Under the pieces are notes generated by a model, which was given only the letters and a program-made list of their open reading frames with translations, was not told where the DNA came from and did not search any database. Source: an uncultured Armatimonadota bacterium (GTDB taxonomy: Bacteria > Armatimonadota > Fimbriimonadia > Fimbriimonadales > Fimbriimonadaceae). From it: a DNA stretch of 64,000 nt. Made by a program: the position numbers and the translations under genes. Shown one piece after another: positions 18,692 through 27,541 of this stretch (positions are counted from its first letter, which is position 1; the number at the start of each line of letters is the position of its first letter). The stretch covers positions 1 to 64,000 of the forward strand of contig CAILEM010000029.1 of the NCBI GenBank assembly GCA_903833215.1. The letters are read 5' to 3'.

Positions 18692-19513
18692 CTAAATCAT
18701 TCCAACTAGGTTAAGCACCACGAGTATTGTCAGGATGATCGCGGCCACCATCGCGATTACCAGCGGCGGGTCCAGCTTTCGCGTCTTTGCGACAGGCACG
18801 CCAAATCGGGCCACACAGACCCCAACATTATCCTTCCCACCGCCGTCCAGTGCCAACTGAATCAAACGTTCGCATGCATCTTTTGCAGAAATTGATTGCC
18901 CTAGCTCAATTTCGAGCGCCTCGATGCCAACCATTTTGTACAAGCCGTCCGAGCAGACAAGTAACCAATCGGAGCGGAGCATATCGACGCAATATGTGTC
19001 CGGTGTGATGCCTCCACCTACTCCAATTGCCTGGCGGAGTGACTTTCCATATTCATTTGGAATGCCGTTCTTTTGTGCATAGACATCCCAAGTTTGGTCC
19101 TCAGTCAGCTGCTCCAACTTACCGTCGCGGAAACAGTAGGCTCTAGAGTCTCCAACGTGGCCGATGAGGCATTGATCTCGATGGACGATGGCTACAGTGA
19201 GAGTCGTCCCAGCAACTTCAGTGCCACAGGATATTCTGCTTACAGCCCGGTGCGCTTCCTTCTCAAGGTTGATACACCATTCCTTTGTCGGAACCGCACC
19301 TTCGGACTTGAGCCATCCTTCGAGCTCCGAACGTACCGTCTTGATTGCAAGTTGGCTCGCTTCGCGGCCTTTCACATGGCCGCCCATCCCATCAGCAACG
19401 GCTAGACATGCAATGGGCTGGTCGCCCTCAACCAATAATTGGGCGAAGACCTCGTCCTGGTTCTCAGATCTCTTGAGACCAACGTGCGTGAGTCCAGCGA
19501 GGTCCACTGTCAT
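18692..19513 (-). CDS. PP2C-family Ser/Thr phosphatase with C-terminal membrane anchor
   Basis: A 273-residue protein phosphatase. The metal-binding motifs of the bacterial PP2C (PstP/Stp1) family are visible in order: RSENQDE, ADGMGGH, GHVGDSRAY, CSDGL and GGKDNVG. The last 25 residues (VIAMVAAIILTILVVLNLV) are a membrane anchor, placing the enzyme next to the receptor kinase encoded 14 nt downstream. Its role is probably to reverse phosphorylation by that kinase and on FHA-bound targets. The FHA gene stop is 8 nt upstream of this ATG. Confidence 0.94.
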   Translation of the reverse strand: MTVDLAGLTHVGLKRSENQDEVFAQLLVEGDQPIACLAVADGMGGHVKGREASQLAIKTVRSELEGWLKSEGAVPTKEWCINLEKEAHRAVSRISCGTEVAGTTLTVAIVHRDQCLIGHVGDSRAYCFRDGKLEQLTEDQTWDVYAQKNGIPNEYGKSLRQAIGVGGGITPDTYCVDMLRSDWLLVCSDGLYKMVGIEALEIELGQSISAKDACERLIQLALDGGGKDNVGVCVARFGVPVAKTRKLDPPLVIAMVAAIILTILVVLNLVGMI

Positions 19514-19521
19514 CGCATCGT

Positions 19522-20007
19522 CTACTTAGATTGCTTGAAGACGAGAGTCGTATTGCCTACCTTAATCTGATCCCCATCATGGAGGATGGTGGAGGTGTTT
19601 GGCTCGATCTTCTCGTCATTGAGGGAGGTTCCATTGGTGCTGCCGAGATCAATTACGACCGGTACACCGTTGAGAATTTGAAATTGCGCGTGAACCGCAG
19701 AAAGTTCCGCATCGTTCAGTCGAACCGTGCTTGCTTGACCACGGCCAACAGTTACCACGCCCGAAATGCCAATTTCTTCGCCGATCTTGAGGCCGCCCAT
19801 CGTTCGGATCAACCTTGGTCCATCGACCCTGACTCTGGTCGCCTCCTCTTCATCATCGGCAGGTGCTGGTGCCGCAGACGACTTCGCAGAAGGTGTGCGC
19901 GGCTGTTGAGGTGCCACAGAACCCGAATTACGAGAACTCGTGGTCATGTACCAGTAGCCAATGAAGGCAAGCACGGCAGCCAAAAGGATTAAGAGTAAGG
20001 GAAGCAT
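19522..20007 (-). CDS. Membrane-anchored FHA-domain protein
   Basis: A 161-residue protein: an N-terminal TM helix (MLPLLLILLAAVLAFIGYWY), a Ser/Pro/Ala-rich linker, then an FHA domain with GRGQASTVRL, LSAVHAQF and STNGTSLN. FHA domains bind phosphothreonine peptides, so this is likely a membrane scaffold for substrates of the neighbouring kinase. The linker has threonines that might themselves be phosphorylated. I start at the ATG at 20007 because the upstream 18 codons in the track would precede the TM helix and lack a ribosome binding site. It lies 8 nt upstream of the PP2C gene. Confidence 0.88.
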   Translation of the reverse strand: MLPLLLILLAAVLAFIGYWYMTTSSRNSGSVAPQQPRTPSAKSSAAPAPADDEEEATRVRVDGPRLIRTMGGLKIGEEIGISGVVTVGRGQASTVRLNDAELSAVHAQFQILNGVPVVIDLGSTNGTSLNDEKIEPNTSTILHDGDQIKVGNTTLVFKQSK

Positions 20008-20191
20008 ATTGTTTTCTCGGAGATGGGTGCTCCAGGAGCACAGGGTTGGGACTTGCCCCACCTAGTCACAGGAGAGGATTTTACACAAGAGACGAACTAC
20101 AACGACCGGTTGAACCATAAGTTTTAGGTTAGTTCACATGTTATGAGCATAAAGCCCAACAGAAAACCATGTTCAGGCCTGAATCAACGGC

Positions 20192-20767
20192 TCAAGAGTC
20201 ACTAGCAGGGGGCTTTGTGGTCTCAAGGCTAAGTGTGGCATCGTACTCGGCGCGACTCTCAGGGTTCCCCAGGACTTCGTAAGCTTCATCAATATCGCCG
20301 AGCAACTCCATACACAGCGATCCGTGCTCGGCAAGGGAAGCTGAGTAAATCTCGGTAAGGGCCTTGTGTGCAGCAGCAATCTCAAACTGGCTCGCTTCGA
20401 TTTCGACTTTGAGAACCAGGTAAAAATGAGGGTAGCCCTGGTACTTGAAGCGGTCCGTGTCTTTTACGTTGAAATTGAGACCACTCTTGACGTGAAGTCT
20501 CTGTTCACCTATCTGAATAAGGTCGTCATCCTTGAGTGGGAATGGAACGGTCACTCGTTGACCATTAACGAACGAGCCATTCGTGCTCTTTTGGTCGATG
20601 AGGTACCAGTGTTGCCCACGGAGCTCCACGACGGCGTGCATGCGACTGACTTCCTTATCGCCAGGAAATGAAAATTCGCACGATGCAGCCCGACCGATAC
20701 CGATCGGATCCTTTACCATCAAGACCACGTGAGTCTTGTCATCCATCTTGCATTCGAGCCATCTCAT
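20192..20767 (-). CDS. FHA domain fused to a J-like domain lacking HPD
   Basis: A 191-residue cytoplasmic protein. The FHA domain (about 12-90) has GIGRAASCEF, VSRMHAVVEL and STNGSFVNG, the phosphothreonine-binding signature. After a linker, residues about 110-180 look like a DnaJ-type domain: YPHFYLVLKV at the entry and IDEAYEVLGNPESRAEYDA at the exit are typical. However, the loop that should contain His-Pro-Asp reads EIYSASLAEHGS, so DnaK stimulation is unlikely. GAGG lies just before the ATG. It is the first gene of the FHA, PP2C, kinase run, separated from the next FHA gene by about 180 bases. I infer a protein adaptor reading Ser/Thr phosphorylation. Confidence 0.82.
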   Translation of the reverse strand: MRWLECKMDDKTHVVLMVKDPIGIGRAASCEFSFPGDKEVSRMHAVVELRGQHWYLIDQKSTNGSFVNGQRVTVPFPLKDDDLIQIGEQRLHVKSGLNFNVKDTDRFKYQGYPHFYLVLKVEIEASQFEIAAAHKALTEIYSASLAEHGSLCMELLGDIDEAYEVLGNPESRAEYDATLSLETTKPPASDS

Positions 20768-20934
20768 CTCAGGTCAACCTCGAATTTGGGCAGGCTCATC
20801 GTGCCAGGCAATGAGTAAACGGTGTTCAATGGGTGAAGCGTCCGCATATGAAAGACAATTACACCCTAAACTTGCCCCTCAAATGAGAAATGAGTCTTTT
20901 GAACCGAAACTCGCGGCTACCACTGGGGAATAAC

Positions 20935-22602
20935 TCACTTTTGGTGAATTGGCTCCATCTCTTGGCGTGTGGCGATCGGGACGTAACCAACCTCAAGACC
21001 TTTTGGTGGCTTGACGATTTGGGCAGGATCGAGATTGGCGAGTTTGCCAAAGGAGGGTGGTGCCAGATAGTCACGGTTCTTCGGCCAATTACGGTGTAGC
21101 TTTTCGACCCGCGCCTGCATTCGTTCGCGTTCGGCATCGGAAAGGTCGGCGTTGAGGAGTGCGGGCTGGTCGGCAAAGCGATACCAGTAGTAGGTGACAA
21201 CACTTCCGTCTCCCAAGTGGGCTTTGAATGGCCCTGCAACTGGTCCCGGCTTTTTCCAAGTGGTCGCCTTGTTGTCAGGGGTGTCGTAGGGAGGTTGTCG
21301 ATCTTCAATTGGGCGGTCCCACTTCAGCTTCTGAAGCCCAGTCTCTGCCGGCACTTGCGCCGCAGCGACTGGTATCCACCTTGGTTTGTTCTTGTTGTTG
21401 CCTTGGTCGAGTTTGAAATACTCTGGGAGAGTTGCCAACCCCCCTGCCGATTTCTCTGTCGTCGTGAAATTCCACTGATAACCGTAGGTATGCGGGTCGA
21501 TCGCGGTGGGCGATGCGAATGATTTCCAGTCGAGGGGCACCTTTTCCTCTTTCCCGTTTGCGCCAGGCGTACGAAGTTCCCAAGTCGCGTAACCGTTGCC
21601 AGGAAAGGTTCGGAGCTTAGTCCCCGCAGGATTGATTTGGCCGCTGCTGCTTGGACCGCCGCTGAACCACGAATCCACAGCATCCCAAAGCGCCTGCTTT
21701 GTATAGGAGGTGCTTTGGTGAACAAGTGCGGAGCGGTCACCGAAATTACGAGGAAACGACGTTGGTGAAATCCGAGCGTACGCCTGCCCCTTAGCGTCTT
21801 TGGCGACGCGACATGGGATATATTGCGTCTCCATCTGGATTTGCATATTCGGGTCCATCGGTCGAGTGTCAAGCATTTGACCCGCCAGCCGTCGTTCCTT
21901 TACGCCAGCGTGAGACCAGAAATATGGGGTGAAGAAAGCGACTGGGCCTTTGAAGTTATTTGTGTTGAGGAAAAGGGTCCAGCAGTTATTTCCTGTGGGA
22001 ACCTCTTGGCCCTGAGTGGTTTTCTTGGCCTCGGCAAGGGGAAGAGGCAAATATCCGTAGCCAAACAATTCTCCGCGAACCCGTTGCTTGAGATTGAGCC
22101 CATCGATAGGGAATAGCAACCAAGGGCTCAGCTGGGCAACGCCATAGAGCCCATGCGGATCCTCCCAACTTCCCGCACCGTGAGCGGGGCCATTAGCAAT
22201 CTCACTGAAGTTTGGACCTACACCGCCCATGATGAACTTCGGCGTTTCGGTAGGAAATCGGGTGTCGGTCCACCAACCTAGTCCGCCTTCGACATCGGAA
22301 TACATATCCTTGGGTGCAGCGCCATCGTACTGAGCAAACATCCAAGTTCCGGGAAGGCCGGTCTGGAATCGGTGCCCTGGATAGTGCCTCAGTAATGGCC
22401 ATGCGGGCACATACATGGAGAACCCGCCGTTGAATGCCTTATCAACTCTCTCCCCGGTCGGAACGATCAGATAGCCGGCTAAATACTCGTCTTGCCCGGC
22501 TGAAGCAAGGCAAGATGTTCCTATTACTAACACCATCATGCTCTGCTTGATGGAGACTTTTCGCGGCGTTGATGGACGAGGTGGTGTCAGTTTACGATTC
22601 AT
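20935..22602 (-). CDS. Secreted protein of unknown function
   Basis: A 555-residue protein with a signal peptide (VSIKQSMMVLVIGTSCLASAG) and no recognised family. The mature part is rich in Trp, Tyr, Gly and Pro (for example GGLGWWTDTRFP, LFGYGYLPLPL), suggesting a beta-rich, outer-surface or periplasmic protein. Near the C terminus is a charged helical stretch (LSDAERERMQARVEKLHRNW). The start is the ATG at 22602, which shares its first base with the TAA of the upstream esterase (TAATG), so the two are translationally coupled. The longer track start has no support. The coupling suggests joint action on the esterase substrate. Confidence 0.75.
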   Translation of the reverse strand: MNRKLTPPRPSTPRKVSIKQSMMVLVIGTSCLASAGQDEYLAGYLIVPTGERVDKAFNGGFSMYVPAWPLLRHYPGHRFQTGLPGTWMFAQYDGAAPKDMYSDVEGGLGWWTDTRFPTETPKFIMGGVGPNFSEIANGPAHGAGSWEDPHGLYGVAQLSPWLLFPIDGLNLKQRVRGELFGYGYLPLPLAEAKKTTQGQEVPTGNNCWTLFLNTNNFKGPVAFFTPYFWSHAGVKERRLAGQMLDTRPMDPNMQIQMETQYIPCRVAKDAKGQAYARISPTSFPRNFGDRSALVHQSTSYTKQALWDAVDSWFSGGPSSSGQINPAGTKLRTFPGNGYATWELRTPGANGKEEKVPLDWKSFASPTAIDPHTYGYQWNFTTTEKSAGGLATLPEYFKLDQGNNKNKPRWIPVAAAQVPAETGLQKLKWDRPIEDRQPPYDTPDNKATTWKKPGPVAGPFKAHLGDGSVVTYYWYRFADQPALLNADLSDAERERMQARVEKLHRNWPKNRDYLAPPSFGKLANLDPAQIVKPPKGLEVGYVPIATRQEMEPIHQK

Positions 22603-23510
22603 TATTTGGTAGTCCTGTGACTCTCGAAGAATGCGAGGATCTCCTCGGCAGTCGTCTTCTTCGGATCGGCGAGATGGGTTGGCCAAACATGTTCGCCGCT
22701 GCCAAGAATATAGAGAAGCAGTTCTGACGAGTCGTGAGTTGTGGCCCAGTGGTTGAGAATAATGTTGTCTTGCTTGGTCGGGTGCGAGGGCCGAAGTTCC
22801 TTTGTGGTTGCCTTTTCAAGCGACAGGGCTTTGATCCAGAAATCCATAACACTCGGTGTTCCCAAATACGCGCCCCAGTGATCGTGGTTATCCATGTCCC
22901 CATTCCAGCGGGTGATCGAGTCACTTGTGCCGTGGACTTCCATGATCGCAAACGGCCGATGCGTGAATTCAAGTGAACGCCAACACGTCATCATAGTCCC
23001 CGCGACGGGGGCGATGGCTCTAACGATAGGCTTCTCTTGGCGGGCCAGGTAGTAGCAAAAATCTGCACCGTTCGACATCCCGGTAGCGAATACCGAATTT
23101 GGATCCAAATGCAGGTCGGTGATTAATTTGTGAACCACTGCCGATGCGAACCGCACGTCATCAACCGACTTATCCTGGAACTCGTATTCGACCTGGAAAT
23201 TCGGCTTCCCGGCTTTGTCCTTCGTGCCCTCCAAGAAGGCGAACACGAAGTCATGCTTTTCGAAGGTGTCCTTAAAGCCCGAGTAGTTCCGGATGCTTTC
23301 CGCACTGTCGCCAAAGCCGTGACTCACGAGAATGAGTCCGGTCGTTTGACTGATGTGATTTGGGATATCGAGGATGAAGGTGCGTTGGTGCCCATCAACG
23401 GAGAGGGACTGCTTGCCTGAAAGTCGTTTCACATTTGCCCCTGAATGTTGTCCGCAGACGAGAGTTGCCGCCGATAAGGCGAAGCCGCATGCGAGGAGTT
23501 TCGCGCTCAT
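22602..23510 (-). CDS. Secreted PHB-depolymerase/feruloyl-esterase-type hydrolase
   Basis: A 302-residue secreted alpha/beta hydrolase of the LpqC/poly(3-hydroxybutyrate) depolymerase type. A signal peptide (LLACGFALSAATLVCG) is followed by VSHGFGDSAESIRNYSGF, typical for the oxyanion region. The nucleophile elbow is TGMSNGADFCYYLA, with later candidates for the acid (HGTSDS) and histidine (GSGEHVWP). The substrate may be a polyester or feruloylated polysaccharide. I use the ATG at 23510. The track start is an upstream TTG. GGAGG lies about 15 nt before the ATG. The stop overlaps the next start. Confidence 0.82.
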   Translation of the reverse strand: MSAKLLACGFALSAATLVCGQHSGANVKRLSGKQSLSVDGHQRTFILDIPNHISQTTGLILVSHGFGDSAESIRNYSGFKDTFEKHDFVFAFLEGTKDKAGKPNFQVEYEFQDKSVDDVRFASAVVHKLITDLHLDPNSVFATGMSNGADFCYYLARQEKPIVRAIAPVAGTMMTCWRSLEFTHRPFAIMEVHGTSDSITRWNGDMDNHDHWGAYLGTPSVMDFWIKALSLEKATTKELRPSHPTKQDNIILNHWATTHDSSELLLYILGSGEHVWPTHLADPKKTTAEEILAFFESHRTTK

Positions 23511-23680
23511 GAGATGATTCGTATCAGCCTCCAATTTCCGGTAATTGAGTTCCCGTTGGGCAAGGTTACCAGTCGCAACGCCTGAGGAGAATGAGCGCCA
23601 TCATTCCACACGATCGCTTTTCGTGGAATGAACAAAAGGCGATTCCGGTTCCTCGCATTGGGCTTGCGAGGTTATATCCT

Positions 23681-23805
23681 CACGCTAAGGGCGCACGGGG
23701 GCGCAAGTGGAGAACAGAAGTGACTTCAACGGGGCACATCGTTGGAAGCGTGTCATCTCGAATATGCACTTTCCCCCCTTTGCGCCCCTTACCGTCCTCT
23801 GTGTG
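23681..23805. repeat. Intergenic imperfect inverted repeat, copy 1
   Basis: Left arm CACGCTAAGGGCGCACGGGG (starting at 23681, about 30 bp) and right arm ending GTGTG at 23805 match as inverted copies at about 21 of 30 positions, with a 65-base middle. The arms share the CACGC(A/T)AAGG...GGGGCGCAA pattern with the repeat at 27.4 kb. It occupies most of the 355-base gap between the esterase and the YVTN gene, which otherwise holds no supported gene. Confidence 0.7.
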
Positions 23806-23865
23806 CCAAATGTTCTTCGCCTATCGGGCCCGTTTAACGCTCTTGAGGTTGAACGACGCTTGAAC

Positions 23866-24885
23866 TTACTTGGGACCCACGACGAGGATGAAGGCTGAAT
23901 TTGGCTTCATTGCCGGGCGCCTTGAACCTGCGACCGGAGCTTCGAACTCGGCGCTGATGAGATATACCCTGTGAGACTTCTCATCGAGCACCATCGTGCG
24001 AGCGCCCTTGTGGGTTGGTAGGGTTTGGATTGTCTCGAACTTGCCGTCAGCCTTTCTGGCAACCACAGACATCGTTCCATCTCCACCGTTGGAGCTGAAA
24101 GCCAGGTTGAGCGATGGATCATACGCGGCGGCGTCGGGTCCGTCACCGATGGTTGCGGTTTGAATAAGCTTGCCAGAGACGATATCGGAGATGGCCATTT
24201 TGCCATCCGTTACCGAGAATATCTGGTGATGCTTCAGGTCAATTGCCATCCCGGAAGGCCCTTCGGCAGGTGCGATGGACCAGGATTTCTCAACGGTCAG
24301 AGTCTTGGCGTTGATCTGCTGGACTTCACTCTTGTCCTCAATATTGACGTAGATCGTGCCTTTGCCATTGGTTTGGGGGAACTCCGGCTTGCCATGGAGT
24401 TTGATCGTGCCAACCACTTTGTTCGTCGTGGCATCAATGGCCGTGGCATCGTTGCTTCGGCCGTTGAACGTGAAGATTCGGTTGGTCACCGAATCGAACA
24501 TGATGGCGTCCGGGTTCTGACCTTCGATCTTGATCTTCGATATGGGCTTTAAGCTCTTCAGGTCAAAAACGGTGATGCTGTTGTCTCGACCGTTACTGGT
24601 GTAGCCTCGCCCCAATTTGTGATTGAGCGCAATTCCATGAACTCCGGAAGTGTCTGCGATATCACCAACGAGCTTGCCCGAATTCGTGTCCATCACTTGG
24701 ACATGTGTGCCTCGTGAGATAAAGAGTCGGTGAGAACCCGAATCAACCGTCAGGTAATCCCATCCGCCTTCGCCTCCAATTGGCAGTTTCTTGAGGACCG
24801 AATATTTGGGTGCAGCGGCTAGTGCACAGGTTACAAGCACTCCGCTAACGATGATAAGCGGCAAAGCAGAAAATCGAGGGACCAT
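23866..24885 (-). CDS. Secreted YVTN-type beta-propeller protein
   Basis: A 339-residue exported protein. The signal peptide (LPLIIVSGVLVTCALAAA) is followed by repeated about 42-residue blades of the YVTN/YncE type, e.g. HRLFISRGTHVQVMDTNSGKLVG and NRIFTFNGRSNDATAIDATTNKVVG, which would build a six- to seven-bladed propeller. Such proteins act in the periplasm or outside the cell as binding or scaffold proteins. No catalytic motif is seen. It is transcribed alone, with a small palindrome 19 bp upstream of the ATG. Confidence 0.85.
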   Translation of the reverse strand: MVPRFSALPLIIVSGVLVTCALAAAPKYSVLKKLPIGGEGGWDYLTVDSGSHRLFISRGTHVQVMDTNSGKLVGDIADTSGVHGIALNHKLGRGYTSNGRDNSITVFDLKSLKPISKIKIEGQNPDAIMFDSVTNRIFTFNGRSNDATAIDATTNKVVGTIKLHGKPEFPQTNGKGTIYVNIEDKSEVQQINAKTLTVEKSWSIAPAEGPSGMAIDLKHHQIFSVTDGKMAISDIVSGKLIQTATIGDGPDAAAYDPSLNLAFSSNGGDGTMSVVARKADGKFETIQTLPTHKGARTMVLDEKSHRVYLISAEFEAPVAGSRRPAMKPNSAFILVVGPK

Positions 24886-24903
24886 GGTCGGGAGTATACG
24901 GTT

Positions 24904-24920
24904 CGAACTCGAGGAGTTCG
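24904..24920. promoter_or_regulatory. Palindrome upstream of the YVTN gene
   Basis: CGAACTC-GAG-GAGTTCG is a perfect 7-bp inverted repeat with a 3-base spacer, lying 19 bp upstream of the minus-strand ATG. It could be an operator. A hairpin in the leader RNA is the alternative. Confidence 0.35.
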
Positions 24921-25137
24921 CCTAAGATATTCCCAACACTTCATTTGCTGTGAGCCTTCAAATCTTCAAGTGTCATTGGCGTTTCTAGCTAAATCCGACT
25001 CGTCCACTCTTTGAGACTTCACGATCGTGTGTCAGCCAGTTCGGACCAAGCATTTTTGGAAAGCCACGGAATCGATAGGGATTCTCAATTCAAGTAGTAA
25101 CCTGAAATGACACTTACGAAATGGGAACTCTGAAGTG

Positions 25138-26475
25138 ATGATTTTGGCACTGCTCCTACCACTGAATATCACCATCCACTGCAATCAGACTATTCGACGT
25201 GACGCAGATCGGTTCTTCGGAATTAATCTCAATTACGTCCGAGATCGAGATTCGAATCGTCCTGGTGAAAGGCCCCTGAACGAGGCACTCATGGCAATGG
25301 GGACTCGTTGGCTGCGTTATCCTGGTGGAGAAAAGTCAGACTTCTACCTTTGGTCGAAGCCCCCTTACGCAAAGCCGATCCCCCAATCTCTGGGCTGGTA
25401 TGCCACTCAGAAGGGGGATCGGATGGATTTCGATGAATTCATCCAACACGCCCGAGGTACTCATGCGGAACCGCACGTTGTGGTTGCATGTGACTCGGAA
25501 AAACGAAATGGCCTTACCGAAACTCAGCAACTTGAGAACGCTACTGAGTGGGTTCGCTATTCGAAGGCAAAAGGGTACGGCGTGAAGTATTGGGAGGTCG
25601 GGAATGAAAACTGGCATAACAATACGTCGACTCCAACCGAAATGGCGAAGACTCTTATCCGTTTTTCAAAGGCGATGAAGGCGATTGATCCGACGATCAA
25701 AATCGGAGCAAGCGGCGATAGCGACCATTGGTGGCAAGAGTTTCTGCCCGGAGCGGCACCGTATCTCGATTTCCTTACGGTGAGCCAATACACTGGGTGG
25801 CAATGGCGAACCTATGACCACTTTTTGACGGGCCCAAACCTCACTGAAACGGCGTCTGGCGCGGTCAATGCTATTACTCGTTTTGCTCCTGAGGCAGACC
25901 GTACTCGCCTGAAGGTGATCGTTTCCGAAACCAATGCGAAAGATTATTCGCCTGGCGGCTGGCCCGATTCCAACGATCTTGGCCATGCCCTCGTCACGTT
26001 CTCTACACTCGGTCATCTTTTGCTTAATCCCAAGGTTGGAGCAGCGATGGTGTGGACGACGCGATGGATGGATGACGCTGAGGCGCCCTCCTCACCGTTC
26101 TACGGTCTCAATGCCAAGAATGAATTGATGCCAACAGCTCAGGCGATTCGAGCCTGGGGACATAACGTTCTGCCAGATCTCCTCGGTGTGGACGGGAGCG
26201 ACAATGCTACGGAAGCATTTGCGTCAAGATTGGATTCCGGAGACTCGCTGACAGTGTGGCTCGTCAACCGCAGCCGCTCACTGCGTGATGTGAACCTGAG
26301 CATTGACGGTGAAAAGTATCAGATTCACTCGACAGAGGCGTTCTCGGGAGATTCCGACAAAGACCTTCACCCTAAGTGGGTGCAAATCAACAATCTCAGG
26401 ATGAATGAGACGGGGCATATTAGGGGGCCACTTGCGCCCTTGTCTATTTCGATTCTTGTTTTGCGACGGTCCTAA
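25138..26475 (+). CDS. Secreted glycoside hydrolase, clan A (GH51/GH79-like)
   Basis: A 445-residue protein with a short hydrophobic N terminus (ILALLLPLNITI) and a TIM-barrel glycosidase domain. FGINLNYVRD and RWLRYPGG resemble alpha-L-arabinofuranosidases of GH51 and relatives. The acid/base Glu is in KYWEVGNENW and the nucleophile Glu in VIVSETNA, at the ends of strands 4 and 7 as clan GH-A requires. The last 100 residues form a beta-sandwich (NATEAFASRLDSGDSLTVWLVNR). The expected activity is release of arabinose or another pentose/hexose from plant polysaccharide. The family number is uncertain. A GTG directly precedes the ATG used. Confidence 0.8.
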   Translation: MILALLLPLNITIHCNQTIRRDADRFFGINLNYVRDRDSNRPGERPLNEALMAMGTRWLRYPGGEKSDFYLWSKPPYAKPIPQSLGWYATQKGDRMDFDEFIQHARGTHAEPHVVVACDSEKRNGLTETQQLENATEWVRYSKAKGYGVKYWEVGNENWHNNTSTPTEMAKTLIRFSKAMKAIDPTIKIGASGDSDHWWQEFLPGAAPYLDFLTVSQYTGWQWRTYDHFLTGPNLTETASGAVNAITRFAPEADRTRLKVIVSETNAKDYSPGGWPDSNDLGHALVTFSTLGHLLLNPKVGAAMVWTTRWMDDAEAPSSPFYGLNAKNELMPTAQAIRAWGHNVLPDLLGVDGSDNATEAFASRLDSGDSLTVWLVNRSRSLRDVNLSIDGEKYQIHSTEAFSGDSDKDLHPKWVQINNLRMNETGHIRGPLAPLSISILVLRRS

Positions 26476-26547
26476 CAGTGTCGAACAGATAGTCCCGCCG
26501 CCGGAGTTCGTCACCAGTTGATGGAATGCAGCTCGATAAGGGGGCCA

Positions 26548-27354
26548 ATGGCACTAAGCTATGAGTTAGTGGCTACATCACACGGGCGTGTCTTTAGGCT
26601 TGAGAAGGCAACCGTTGTTGCCGGACGTTGGATGATTGGGTTGGGACTCGCGATCAGTCTCGGCTTTGGACTTTCTGCCCTTGCCCAAGCATTGGGATAT
26701 TTGGCTGACCAACAGGATTTGCTCATTGGTATGGGCTTTGGTGCCACGTTTGCGCTCATTGGGGTTTGGGTTCACTTCTACGGAAAGAACCAGCGCGTCG
26801 AGGTTTCGGATGATCGGCTGGTGATTTACGACAGCTTCAATCGGCGCGAATTTGATGTCGCATGGTCGGATATAAGTTCTTTTGAACGCACCCATGTGAG
26901 AAGTTGGATCATCAGGTTACCGAGACCCCGCTGGCGAGTGAGCTCCGGTAAGAAGGCGGTTTGGGTTCCTTTCATGGAGGACTACGTAGAGTTCCAACGG
27001 CTGCTGCTACAGCACATTCCAAGCGCGGCTATTCCCTCGAAGTACTTTGACCACCATCCCAAGGCTGACGTTCAATTGGATGCCCCGATCAAGCATTTCA
27101 GTCTGACCGTCGACAACGAAGGGCTATCCATTCACAGTGCAATGGCTCAAGCCTCAATTCGGTGGGACGAGGTTCAGTATGTCGAAGAGATCGACTACAA
27201 CGTTGCCAGCGACGACGACGATCCGCGCGTGCCTCGCGTTTATGTCCTCTCCGCCACAGATGAGTTTGAACTGACACGCGCTTGGGATAAGTACGACGAG
27301 ATTCGAGACCTTATATTTGCGAAAGCGCCAAGTGCGGCACTGGTCGTCAGATAA
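26548..27354 (+). CDS. Membrane protein with two TM helices and PH-like domain
   Basis: A 268-residue protein. Two hydrophobic helices (WMIGLGLAISLGFGLSALAQAL and LLIGMGFGATFALIGVWVHFY) are followed by a soluble beta-rich part (VEVSDDRLVIYDSFNRREFDVAWSDI) that resembles the bacterial PH-like domains attached to paired TM helices, and then a second similar stretch (LTVDNEGLSIHSAMAQASIRWDEV). No enzymatic motif is seen. The ATG at 26548 sits behind AAGGGGG, so I prefer it to the track start ten codons earlier. It follows the GH51-like gene by 72 bases on the same strand. Confidence 0.65.
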   Translation: MALSYELVATSHGRVFRLEKATVVAGRWMIGLGLAISLGFGLSALAQALGYLADQQDLLIGMGFGATFALIGVWVHFYGKNQRVEVSDDRLVIYDSFNRREFDVAWSDISSFERTHVRSWIIRLPRPRWRVSSGKKAVWVPFMEDYVEFQRLLLQHIPSAAIPSKYFDHHPKADVQLDAPIKHFSLTVDNEGLSIHSAMAQASIRWDEVQYVEEIDYNVASDDDDPRVPRVYVLSATDEFELTRAWDKYDEIRDLIFAKAPSAALVVR

Positions 27355-27421
27355 GCAGTCTGGATTGCTTTCGTTTCGGACGTCTGCCCCTTCTACTTGG
27401 ATTAGGCAAAAAGCGGAGTCT

Positions 27422-27523
27422 CACGCAAAGGACGCCAAGGGACACATCGCGGCAATTCGGCGATGTCCGCTGAGCCGTTCAGAGTCTCAATTCTCCTTAC
27501 CGCCCCTTGGCGGCCATTGCGTG
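27422..27523. repeat. Intergenic inverted repeat, copy 2
   Basis: The outer arms CACGCAAAGGACGCCAAGGG and the reverse complement of CCCTTGGCGGCCATTGCGTG match except at a few positions. Inside them ACATCGC (27444-27450) pairs with GCGATGT (27460-27466), so the element can form a long two-step hairpin. It lies in the 187-base gap between convergent genes and shares arm sequence with the element at 23.7 kb. Confidence 0.75.
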
Positions 27524-27541
27524 CCACCTATATTCAGTGTT

